Positions 13,801-23,736 of a stretch of 64,000 nt of DNA are shown piece by piece; position 1 is the first letter of the stretch; each line of letters starts with the position of its first letter. This DNA is from Montifringilla adamsi (taxonomy: Eukaryota; Chordata; Aves; Passeriformes; Passeridae). A program made the translations under genes and the position numbers. The stretch is from the NCBI GenBank assembly GCA_017590115.1, contig JAGGNK010011225.1, forward strand, positions 63,387-127,386. The letters run 5' to 3'. Below the pieces are notes generated by a model. It ran no database searches. It saw only the letters and a program-made list of their open reading frames with translations, and was not told the DNA's origin.

Positions 13801-15261
13801 CAGAAAACAAATCTAGCATGTGAATAATCTGTTTCCTGGCTCCACTTGTTCTTTCTGTGGACTCTGCCACTTCTTCATTTCTAGTGCTGGTCGTTCATCA
13901 CTTTCTCCTAAAAGACTAAAGACTAAAAGATTAGGACTGTATTGTCCAAGGTGAGGAGGCTTCACGAGATGTTGATGTCTGTCTCACAGCTTGCTGTGAG
14001 GGGACTGCCTTGCTGTTCATGGCAGGTGTGCCGGTAGGGAAGGTAATAGAGCTTCACATCCCCTCACCTGCTGATCCTTCATCTGCATCAGCTGCTTCTA
14101 GGACTTTGTGGATCCGTCAGGGCTGTTTCTCCTGTGGGCTGTCTCCCTGGGGTTCAGTTAGAATGTGTCAGCGCAGGAGGTACAGCGGGAATCTGAAGGT
14201 GAGCAAGGGAAAGCTGCCCCTTCGGCAGCAGCAGCTGCTGCAAAGCATTAGGCTGGTCAGCTTTGCCCCAAAGGGTGTATTCTGAGATATATTTTGGGGT
14301 GTACCCCAAATACAGGAGGTGTACTGTCCTGGGACTAAGTGGGCAGAAAGCCTGGATAGACAGCACTGTGGAATTACCTAAGCAGGTGTCACCTAGAGAG
14401 AGACAGGGGTGCATCATCCTGAAACTGGGTCTGTAGGCCTCATGTCTCATCACTGCATGCCCTGGGCTCTAGACAGGCACAGCAGGGTCAAGGTTCAGTG
14501 CGTAGAGACTGGAAATGGGAAACATTATTTGTGGTTGATAGGGAGGACAGAGGAGGGACTGACTCCACATCTTGCAGTGTAGCAAAGCCTGTGTTCAAAG
14601 TACATACTAAATGTTTCCATGTGGCTTTGTGTTCAGATACTAGTCCCTATTAGCATTAATTGAGAATGCAAAGAAGGCAGCTATTCAAATTGCTTTTAAA
14701 TTATTATTGCTTATAGAGTTTCATAATGCTAAATAAAAACAAGTTATATTATTTTTATCAGAAGGCTAGATTTAGATGAAATAGTTTTCATACTCTGCTT
14801 CTGCAAATGACTGAGCAATTTATAATCATGATGATAACAACATGTTATTTTTTTCAAAGGAGTTTAGCATAAATATGTTGCCACACATCAAACTTGGGCA
14901 AGGAAATCTTCAGCCCTTGAAAATTTGAGGATGGCACAACTGTAGCAACATGGCTGGTGCTGGTGTGGCTGGATGATTTGAATTAGATGTTTTTTGCATT
15001 ACCAATCTTTTATGTATTATATTTTTCATAATATTTTATATATTTTGAGTACATCTTTACCATGTGTGTGGAAAAAAAAAGCATGTGATTGTCCCACAGC
15101 TAACAGCAAGCTGTGTGACAAATAGAGTCATCAGGGAGGCCCAAACTTTTAAATGTAATTAGGGTTAGGGGCAGGGAGGTTGAGGAAAAATATAGTTATG
15201 GTCAAATAAAGACAACAGTAGCAAGGTTTCTTAAATACTATTTCTGATTTGTGTGACTTGG

Positions 15262-15408
15262 ATACCCCATCTCTGAAAATGTTCAAGGTCAGGTTAGATA
15301 TACCTTTGAGCAGCCTGGTGTAGAGGAAGGTGTCGCTGCCCATGGCAGAAGGGTTGGAATGAGATAATCCTGAAGTCCCTTACAACCCAAACTATTCTGT
15401 TGTTATAT
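15262..15408 (+). mobile_element. CR1 LINE 3' end
   Basis: It matches my memory of the avian CR1 3' UTR: ATCTCTGAAAATGTTCAAGG, then GAGCAGCCTGGTGTAGAGGA, CTGCCCATGGCAGAAGGGTT, and TCCCTTACAACCCAAACTAT ending in an ATTCTGTTG/ATATGATTG degenerate tail. A 5'-truncated copy in the sense direction of GALNT1. Confidence 0.85.
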
Positions 15409-16414
15409 GATTGTTTCCTTATTTTTTTTTTTTTTAATGGACAAACGGTTTGAATAAACAAGTGGACATGACTGTCTTCCTCATGATTCCTTTGGAATCT
15501 GGCATAATTGTCTCCTCAGAGGAAATCTGATCTAATTTACTTTTTTCAGTTTGTTTTTTTTTTTTTAGCTGAGCCTTTGAACAAATGTCCAAAACCCCTA
15601 GAAGGTTGTATGTCACTATTTTAGGTATACGTATAAATTTTACTGGTCTGTGGAGGAAATAATGATTTAAACCTGTACCTAATTTTTGCTGCAGTTTTCC
15701 TTTTTTCCCCCAAAAGAAATTCGCCATAAGTAACTGCACTGGAGAGAAATACTCAAGCTGGTTTAGAGTAATATCGATAAGGTACCAAAAGTCTTGGGAA
15801 CGGAATAATTCAGCCTTACTAGAGGACACCCCAAGGGCAACTCTAACTCTTCTGCTCTTCAGTCCATCTGCTAACCTGCTGCTAGCTGTTGTCTTCCTGT
15901 ATGGTTTGGTGCAGACCTGACTTCAGAGGGGATTTTTTGAAAACCTTTCTGAATAAAAATGGTTTAATGGAATACAATGTAAGAGAAAAATCAGCTGGCA
16001 CTTTTTTTTGTGTGTGGTGACATTTAAAACTACTTTAAGGAACAGCTTGCTTGTATGCTATTAGGTCTCACTTTCCATTTCATCATTTATGGATGTAGCT
16101 TTAATTCTTACTGCCATTCAGTGATGTGATAAAGCCTTAACAGTGCTGGATTTGGGAGGTCAGTGTAGCAACCTGAGTACGTTTTGAGTGTTGTTGCATG
16201 TTGTTTGTAAAGGTGTTGCGAGAGTGGCACGATAGCTCTTCCATCCATCAGCTGCTTTTTCATCACTGAGAAATGAAGAATCCAGTACTTAGCTGTGGTT
16301 GGAAACTTTCTGTTCTTGCATTAGATTTTGAGAGATTATTGCTGTCTTGTAGAGCAAATGTTTACTTTCATGAAGATAGAGCAGCATTCTGTGGCTTGGG
16401 GTTTTTTTTAAGTT

Positions 16415-16415
<1 letters not shown>

Positions 16416-16479
<64 letters not shown>
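16416..16479. repeat. Poly(T) homopolymer, 64 T
   Basis: An uninterrupted run of 64 T flanked by AGTTG and AATTTG. Such length is unusual in a bird intron. It might be the poly(A) of a minus-strand retroposon, an expanded microsatellite or a sequencing-length error. Confidence 0.95.
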
Positions 16480-16484
<5 letters not shown>

Positions 16485-17061
16485 GTCTTGTGTTTCTTGT
16501 TTCTGGGACTTCTTCTGTGACTTGAAATCCCAGACAGAAGTTTTCTGGGATTCTATACAAAAAAGATTTCCTTTGCTTTCGTTCCCTTTCCAATATATTT
16601 ATTAAAATAAAGTTTTCAGTTAAAAAAATCCTAAAAACCTGGCTAACATCTTTTTCTTTCTGAAATATTGTCTTTTTCATTTACAGACAGTTAGCTAAAG
16701 TTTGATCCAATTATCTGTCTCAATTGAGTAGAAAGACACCATCTGCTGGCAAGTCCATTTAACACACAGTATGCCAGCTTAGAAATGTCTCAAACTCTTT
16801 CCAAGGTCAAGAATTTTAGAGGTAACTCACAGTCCTCCAAGTGGAGAGATTTCTGAAAAATGTGTGCACCTGGAGCTCTGTAGTGTGGTAGCCAGCTGAG
16901 CCATATATGTAGTCTGTTAGAGGAATTTAAATTGCTGGGGCCAGTTTTTGTTCTTTTTTTGGTTTGGGTTTTTTGGTAGTGTACTACATTTGATCTGTGT
17001 GATATGGAGTGTGGTGTGGGAAACAGAAAAAAGACATGATGCTTGAAAAGTAGAAATTATC

Positions 17062-17095
17062 CTACTACTACTATTACTATTATTATTATTATTAC
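17062..17095. repeat. ATT/ACT triplet microsatellite
   Basis: CTACTACTACTATTACTATT followed by further ATT units; about 11 triplets with C/T alternation at the middle base. Confidence 0.9.
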
Positions 17096-17887
17096 TGGAA
17101 TAATAATTACAATAGTGCTGAATTCGGTTGAAGCAAAAATATCGTGCACACCACTCATCTGCAGATGGGACTTGCACGTATTAATTTTCAGAGGGAATTG
17201 AAGCAACCATAAAGGAGTGGGAAGGTACAGGAAGAAGGAGCACTTTGATAAATGAGGAGCAAAGGAATAAAAAGGCAAGCAAACTACCACAAAAAAATGA
17301 TAACAGTCATAATGGTGAACATGCTTCCTGCAAATGCTGCGGTTATATTGAACAAATGCTGAATTATTTAAGGTTTAGTGCTCTGTATGAAGGCTGCTTT
17401 CTGCCTGCTTCTTTGTGCAGTTAGATAGATTATGAAGAGTTCAGCAGGTGGTACCTGGCTTACAGAAATAAATTAAATTGGAATTCTGCTTGCTCCCCGG
17501 AAGGAGACTGCTGTGTTTTGTTGCATAGATACGCACTCCAGTTACCACTGGGGATAGAATGGCATTAGTTACTAAAAAGGTTTCAGCCTTTCTTCTCTAT
17601 TAACTTAGTAAGCAACTACACTCAAATTGTTCCAAAAACCACAGGTAAGAAATTGTCATGCACAGCCCAGATGTAGTGATCCTGTCTGCTGTGGAAAAAG
17701 AAGTCGTGGGTCTTGACAGACATGTTCATAGTGCTGTATTGAGCAAAAACCCCTTTGTATAGAGATGACTTTTTAAAGAGAAAGTATTTAATGGAAATAG
17801 AAAATTATACTGATGGGTTTTCTTATGAAGCAGAATTAAGGGGTATTTATTGGCAGCCATTGAATACAACTTCCTTTTTTCCCCCAG

Positions 17888-18027
17888 GAGTTACTAAAGT
17901 TGATTATGGGGACATATCATCACGACTTGGGCTAAGGCGCAAGCTGCAGTGCAAGCCTTTCTCCTGGTATCTGGAGAATATTTATCCTGATTCCCAAATT
18001 CCACGCCATTACTTTTCTCTGGGAGAG
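17888..18027 (+). CDS. GALNT1: GALNT1 coding exon, residues 387-433 (catalytic/lectin linker)
   Basis: The acceptor is a T/C-rich tract ending CCCCCAG and the donor is GAG|GTAAGA. The exon enters at phase 1 and ends at phase 0. It encodes [20 protein letters not shown] and [16 protein letters not shown], the end of the catalytic domain and the linker towards the lectin domain. By memory the human sequence has Val and His where this one has Leu and the second Arg in SSRLGLRRK. An in-frame open stretch runs back to about 17755 into the intron, but the acceptor placement is fixed by homology. Confidence 0.96.
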
Positions 18028-19010
18028 GTAAGATTTCATATCTCATATTCGTCTTCCCTATGTAAAGTACATTGTGCAGTAAGTTGTGTTTTGAACTGAG
18101 TAGTGCATGCAAGTTGTCTCCAGCAGAGTTCAAGTATCTTGCACCTGTGTTTCTGTCCCATGTAGAATGACAAATCTGGCTTCTCAGTGGGGCAGACAAC
18201 TGAACTTTGGTATGCAGTACTGTAATCTGAAGGTTTTCCTTTTTTTCTACGACAGTACAAAATGTCGTATAAATGACTTTAGAAATATTCCTTCAGAAAT
18301 ATTGTTGTGCATAACTTTCTGTATAACATTCTCTACATAGAGTATGAATGCAGTTCTGCTTGAAAGCTATACTAGGTCAAGCAAGATCTTGCCTAAAAGC
18401 TATTCTGAACTTTACCCCCAGAACCCTCACCAGTGACCAGCAAATTCTAGTGACCCCTATGCCTTGCTGAGCATTTCTCTTTTTTTGTTTAACCTTTTAA
18501 ACAGATTATGCTGTCCTAAATAAGTAGGCACCCTCTCCTCTACAAGTCATGTTGAACTAAATATCAAGTTTTCTGTAGAGTGATTTTGTACTGTTGAGTT
18601 TAAAAGAAACACTTTTAGCAGAACGTGCTTCTTTATGACTATCAAGAGACTTGATATTCATGCCTGCTTACTATATAGTGATATAGGGATTAGTACTTTT
18701 GAAGGTTTTGGGCTGCAGACTCAATTGTGTCCATTCTGTTGTAGCTGAATCTTTGAGCAGAAAGTGCCCCCAAGTTGGAAGGATCCCCCAAAGAAAGCAA
18801 AGAAACAATTATGGTTCTGTAACCTGGTAGCTTGTACATTTGCTTGAGAGTTTGAGTCTTGAACAATGATGCCTCATTGCTAATAGGGGTCATTTATTTC
18901 ACATAACCTCTGGTGCATGGAGAGAGCAGGTGCCCACTGTGGTTTGATAAGGACCTAATTCTCTTCTAAAAATATCAACCTTTGGTGATGTGTTCTTTTT
19001 TCCCTCCTAG
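18028..19010 (+). other. GALNT1: GALNT1 intron, 983 bp
   Basis: It begins GTAAGA and ends CTCCTAG. No repeats or RNA genes recognised. Confidence 0.9.
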
Positions 19011-19109
19011 ATAAGAAATGTGGAGACAAATCAATGTCTGGATAACATGGCAAGAAAAGAAAATGAGAAAGTTGGAATCTTTAACTGCCATGGAATGGGT
19101 GGCAATCAG
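19011..19109 (+). CDS. GALNT1: GALNT1 coding exon, residues 434-466 (lectin alpha repeat)
   Basis: The acceptor is TCCCTCCTAG and the donor is CAG|GTGACA. This is a symmetrical phase 0-0 exon of 33 codons. It encodes the alpha subdomain of the ricin-type lectin domain: [18 protein letters not shown] onwards to [13 protein letters not shown]444 in CLD is the residue reported to bind GalNAc on already glycosylated acceptors. Because the exon is in-frame, skipping it would remove the alpha repeat without a frameshift. Confidence 0.96.
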
Positions 19110-19883
19110 GTGACAATTTTTAAAAAGGAATTTTCTTAATATGTTGAATTATTTGAGATGCTACTGCTTATTGTGACAATTTTTGGATGTTTTCAGTAGT
19201 TATCTTCAAAGTATACTTAGGAAACCCTCATGAAAGAAAGTACCTGTAAGAGGAAATGCATGAAAAGATCTGGTGTTGGTTTCTGCTTGTATGTTTTTCA
19301 GACCTGATTGCAATACATTTTAGATCAACTTTTAAAGTCAAAAACAAAATCATGGGAGGAAAACACTGCTATGAGCTAGACTTCACGAGCTGTAGGTTCT
19401 TTGGAAATGCATTCTGGTTAGAACTCCTGATTGGCATTGTTATTTAAAAAAAAAACCAAAACCAAACATGCCTGTGCCTGAAGTATATTTTTAATATATC
19501 TTGCTCTGGGTGTCAGTTGTGGGATTTATGTTTCATCTGGTTTTTTCTTCTACTTTCTTAATGATTCCTGATGAATTGTTTTCACATAAACAGAGATTAC
19601 CTCTGTGTGGGGATTCTCCTGTTCCTTCACAGCAAGCAGTCTTCAATTCAAAGAAAGACTGTTTTGACTGAACAGCTTGTGATTGTGTTTATACTTGTTT
19701 CTCCCTCAAAAGATTTTAAAAATCTTTCCATGTCTCACTATTATGAAGGGAACAGAAAGCGAAAGAAAAAAAAATAGTGGGAATAAATGAAGTAATGCAC
19801 AAATGTTCCCCTTTCCCCCCACTCCAGGAATATTTTGGTTGAAGCAATTCTTTTTCAGTTCCTCTCATTCTTTTTCTGTCTAG
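19110..19883 (+). other. GALNT1: GALNT1 intron, 774 bp
   Basis: It begins GTGACA and ends GTCTAG. It holds an A-rich run (19446-19470) and a short A-run near 19766. Otherwise nothing seen. Confidence 0.9.
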
Positions 19884-20018
19884 GTTTTCTCATATACTGC
19901 CAACAAAGAAATTCGAACAGATGATTTGTGTTTAGATGTATCCAAACTTAACGGCCCAGTAACGATGCTCAAGTGCCACCATCTAAAAGGAAATCAGCTT
20001 TGGGAATATGATCCAGTG
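19884..20018 (+). CDS. GALNT1: GALNT1 coding exon, residues 467-511 (lectin beta repeat)
   Basis: The acceptor is TTTCTGTCTAG and the donor is GTG|GTAAGT. It is a phase 0-0 exon of 45 codons. It encodes [20 protein letters not shown] and then the QxW-type motif NQLWEYDPV, which is the beta repeat of the R-type lectin domain. The cysteines of CLD and of LKCHH are in the positions expected for the intra-repeat disulfide. Confidence 0.96.
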
Positions 20019-22362
20019 GTAAGTCTTCTAATGACTTTTGACTGTAAAATGAGGCAACTTTGGCTTTTACATGAGCCTGCAGAGTAACATATTCCAGTGT
20101 GGACCACTATTGGACAGACAAAACAGGAAACAAAGTCAGGATTATGTTCCCTCTGTTACTAATTCGCTATGTAGCCACACAGTGGACATCTGTGTTGATT
20201 TAATTACCTGGTGAGTTTGCGGGAGCTTTTGGAAGAGCATTTTGCATGTGCTTTGGAACCCTGTGGAGAAATATTATCTGGCAGTGTAGTGTTGTGTTAC
20301 AATCAGATCAAAAAAGTGTTCCAGGTATCTATTGGAGCAATAAAAGATAAGAGTAATGATGTGGTCACAAATCTGGCACTCAGTATCTTGTCTTGCATAA
20401 AGTTAAAAGGAAATACTTGTCTAAGTAAAAAATGAGCATTGCAAACTGGTAAAGGGGATTTTAACATTTCTAATCATGTTATGTCTAAGCTTAAAACACT
20501 TTTACTTAAATAATGTTCTTTCTTCTAAATAATGTGCAAATTTATTTGAAGTTCATATGTTGAACTGCCAGCTCTGGAAATCATTGTCCATTGATCAATT
20601 CATTATTAATTTGATTTGCCAGCTCTAGAAATGATTTTGTGATTGAGTAATGCAGTCAAGATCTCTGACTTCATGGATAGTTAGAAAAAAAATAGTTCTT
20701 GAGCTTGTTAATTTAATATGTTATTACAAATGACAATTTTGAGACAATTTGTGGATGAAGAATCTTGCCAGTATTTGCAGTTTTTGCAGACTATTTTTAA
20801 AAAGAACTTTCAGATATTTAGCTACTAAAAAGTCATTTCACTAATTAAAAAGCAAGGTGGGGGTTATTTCTGACTAAATACACTTATTATAGACTTTAGT
20901 AGCTGAGGTCTTAACAAAGCCTACAGCCTTTTAGACCAAGAGCAAATATGTGTGAATGATGATTTTGTGATTAGGATGGCAGTTAATGTGGAAGACAGTG
21001 GATCTCTGCTAGGATTTCTGCACATTGCTGGCAATTGTTGATAGGACGCTGAAGAAAGCAGAAGGCTTGCAGGATTAAGTTAGTCTTGGGAACCATTCAT
21101 TCTTGGTTTTAATGTAGTTAGTTTACCTGACTTAAGCAGATAATATAAATAATACTACCACCTACAGTGATTTACCAAAGAGCAAGTGCTTTTCATTAGG
21201 TTTCTACCTTATCAGTGATAATAAAAATGCATCTTTAGACACTTAAACACAATAATCTGTCTTGCAGTGATTGTCACAGATTTCCCCTATGTTGATCCTC
21301 AGCCATAAATTTGGTTCTATGTGTTTTTTCTCTTTATTTTGCCAGTAGAAAATCCAGGCATAATCTTCAAAACATAACTGAAAGCTGGCTAATAAAGCAC
21401 AAAAAAAAAAGTTATAGGGCACTTAAAAAGAACTCCTGCCCACATAGCTAAGTGATTTTTTTTCCTGTGTTTTTTTTTTTTTTTTCTTTCTTCCTCTGTT
21501 CAACTCCCTCTTTCATTCCTCAGCACCTCTATGAGTGCAGGAGATTGATGTGCTCAGGTTTTTGAATTTGATTTTTTTTTATTACCCTTTGTTGCTTGTG
21601 CATGCCATGACTTTTCAGTCATTCCAGTGTCCTGGCTGAGCTGCTGAATGAGAGAAGAAATACAGGTAGCAATGCCTGTGGTACCATAGGCAAGTTGGTG
21701 CACTGAGGAGCATCTGTAGAACAGTGGCAGGAAATGCAGCTTCTGAGGATCTCTTCTCCATGAGGATAGTGCTGAGGTGTAGATGGAGTGGTTTACCAAA
21801 GATTGCATAAGTGGGATTAATAGGTATTGCAAAAGATATACACTTAATGTGAAGTTGCACGTACTTTTCATTAAAGAGCATACTTTTTAAAAAGAGCCCA
21901 AAAAGTGCAGAAAGACCATAGTGTAAGGTCAGTATTGTGTCCCCAGCCGAGGAAAAAAAAGTACTTTTGAAAATATAATCAATGTGTTCATTCTGATCTG
22001 ATAAAAGCTACTATTATAACTAATAACTGAAGTTGTATATCTTACCAACCTGTAATTTCTAACTCTTCAAATATCTCTAGCTGTATAGCCCTATTTAAAG
22101 AATGGTGGATGTTGCTTGACAAAGAACATAATTTACAAGTTAAGACTTGTTTTGTTTTTCATGAAGCACTGCTTTTAATGTCTAAAATGTCATATAGCAT
22201 ATTTAAGTGGTTTTTAGGGTAGGGATCTGCAGTCAGTAACCACAGTGTCTTGTCTAGTTCCTACTTGCCTATGGAAAAGTTTTGATGCCAGCTAGAAATT
22301 TTTTTGTTACCTTATGCCTGGCGATTCTTACTAAGCTAATTTATTTTTATTTTCTCTTCCAG
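20019..22362 (+). other. GALNT1: GALNT1 last intron, 2344 bp
   Basis: It begins GTAAGT and ends CTTCCAG. It holds an imperfect direct repeat (TGCCAGCTCTGGAAAT at 20566 and TGCCAGCTCTAGAAAT at 20617, 51 bases apart) and a 16-T run at 21470-21485. No coding evidence. Confidence 0.9.
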
Positions 22363-22509
22363 AAATTAACCCTGTTGCATGTGAACAGTAACCAGTGCCT
22401 GGACAAAGCCACAGAAGAGGACAGCCAGGTACCCAGCATCAGAGACTGCACCGGCAGCCGCTCCCAGCAGTGGCTGCTCCGCAACGTCACCCTTCCAGAA
22501 ATATTCTGA
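22363..22509 (+). CDS. GALNT1: GALNT1 terminal coding exon, residues 512-559 and stop
   Basis: The acceptor is TTCTCTTCCAG; the stop TGA is at 22507-22509. It encodes the gamma lectin repeat ([15 protein letters not shown], then SRSQQWLL) and the C-terminal NVTLPEIF, where N552 is a known glycosylation site. Codon use here is markedly GC-rich compared with the upstream exons. At 22450-22452 the codon ACC gives Thr541; my recollection of the human protein is Asn there, forming an NGS sequon that this gene would lack. Confidence 0.97.
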   Translation, partial: KLTLLHVNSNQCLDKATEEDSQVPSIRDCTGSRSQQWLLRNVTLPEIF

Positions 22510-23517
22510 GAGGTTCTAAAGAAGAGCAAGGATTGACTGGGCTACCTCGGCTGATACTTTGGCTACGCTGTTAAGTAGCAAGAGAAGAAACTTCTGCTCG
22601 GCAGAATCCACAGTTCCTCAGCTGTTAGAACTCCTGCAGCTTCTCAGCGTCTGTGAACCAGCCTTCCTGTATAAGGATGTGAAACTACCACACATAGCAG
22701 TGAAACTGTGCCCACTGATGTTTACAAGATCGAAAGAGTTTCTTCCAGCAAATAATTTAGAGAACCTTTGGACAGTGGAAACATAATCAATGAAATAGTC
22801 TCTCTGAAGAGCTACATATCGTTTTAGTTTGCTTGCACATCAGTAACCTCTGCTGAAAGTGCTGTTGTAATGAAGAAAGTTTCAAGAATTCTTTTTTTCC
22901 TGGTTAGCAGTGGTAACCAGACTACTAAAATAGATCCACAAATAAATGAAAGAGAGAGCTGCAAACCAGATTCACTATCATGACATAAGAATTCTGTGGT
23001 TTAAAAGCAAAAAGTAAACAGGGTTTAATGAAACTAAATCAGAACTATGAAAAGTACAATTTGTTATAGTGAAGTATCAAATTTATATGTAGATTTTATA
23101 CCTCAGTGGGGGAAAATAACCAAGTCAAAAGGCAATTGTTTCTCTTTTTCAATTGTGTGATAGTCCATAAATACTTTTTTTTGTCCTGGTGAGTCTAAAA
23201 TTATTTTGGGTGCAAACAAAATGAGCATAAGAATAAATTGAGCTCTTGAATGTCAGATCCACTTTCCTTTTAATTTTAATTTCTTGGCTGTTGGAATTGT
23301 ATCTTTTTATTACTGTCTGAAAACTGGAGGTTAACATGCTGTCTAACTTTTTTTTTTTTTTTTCCAGACCTGCCATTTCAATTTATACTTGGGTCAGTCA
23401 GCTTATGGACTTTCATGGCCAAACAAAAGATCTAAGTACACTTTGAGATTAAGTTAACTTCAGTATGCTTTAGCGCCCAAGACTTCTACTACTGTACTAC
23501 AGTTTTGTTTTCATAGC

Positions 23518-23523
23518 AATAAA
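23518..23523 (+). promoter_or_regulatory. Candidate poly(A) signal AATAAA (proximal)
   Basis: A canonical hexamer about 1.0 kb after the GALNT1 stop, followed within 30 bases by T/G-rich DNA (TCTTTTGTTCC, TTGTTTGATTT). It is a plausible alternative polyadenylation site. Confidence 0.5.
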
Positions 23524-23710
23524 TCTTTTGTTCCTTGTTTGATTTCAGTCATCAGAAAGCCAGAAGAAAAGATACATGATTTGGGTAGAAGATTGGCAAA
23601 ACTGAAGGTTTTCTGGAATCCTTTCTCACGTCATATTCAGATGTGCTTCATTGTCAAGTGCATATTTAGATTAGACTCTGAATTGTAATGTTGATCTGCT
23701 GCTTTTTTCT

Positions 23711-23716
23711 AATAAA
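23711..23716 (+). promoter_or_regulatory. Candidate poly(A) signal AATAAA (distal)
   Basis: A canonical hexamer 1.2 kb after the stop. A GT/T-rich stretch follows (GGCATGGTTTTTAAAG, and further on TTGTTTTGTT). It is the most distal strong hexamer near the gene end, so I favour it as the main site. Confidence 0.5.
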
Positions 23717-23736
23717 ACCTAAAGAAAAATAGTGAA

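Larger units (their letters stand above)
10807..17887 (+). other. GALNT1: GALNT1 largest intron in the window, 7081 bp
   Basis: It begins GTGAGC and ends CCCAG. It contains a CpG-rich patch (12444-12527), a more GC-rich section (about 13560-14480), a CR1 3' end (15262-15408), a 64-T homopolymer (16416-16479) and an ATT/ACT triplet repeat (17062-17095). No alternative exon can be proven. Confidence 0.9.
6204..23736 (+). other. GALNT1: GALNT1 gene, 3' portion (last eight coding exons plus 3'UTR)
   Basis: GALNT1 is a Golgi type II membrane glycosyltransferase (GT27 family). It moves GalNAc from UDP-GalNAc to Ser/Thr of proteins, the first step of mucin-type O-glycosylation. Eight exons with AG/GT borders join without a frameshift into 399 codons ending in TGA. 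Assuming the usual 559-residue length, they are residues 161-559. Seen in order: the metal-binding DxH (D209, H211) in FLDAHCE; the Gal/GalNAc-transferase segment with WGGEN (E319); HVGH (H341, H344); and a C-terminal R-type lectin domain with three CLD repeats (D444, D484, D525). The agreement of D209, H211 and D444 with published numbering is strong support. Exons coding for residues 1-160 must lie upstream; I found none in 1-6203. Nothing suggests inactivation. Other GALNT paralogues are unlikely given near-identity to GALNT1 as I remember it. Confidence 0.97.
22510..23736 (+). other. GALNT1: GALNT1 3' untranslated region
   Basis: It follows the TGA directly and has no conserved reading frame. 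It is AT-rich and carries a 16-T run at 23348-23363. AATAAA hexamers occur at 22941, 23232, 23518 and 23711. The last has T-rich DNA downstream, so I place the main end about 20 bases after it. The exact end is inferred, and longer 3' ends are possible. Confidence 0.7.

Noticed and set aside
13560..14480. GC-richer intronic section with open frames on both strands
   Set aside because: CpG content is too low for an island, there is no splice-framed coding match, and no repeat family is recognised.
17755..18099. 114-codon open frame around the GALNT1 exon at 17888-18027
   Set aside because: Only the exon part matches the protein; both ends are intron read-through past clear splice sites.
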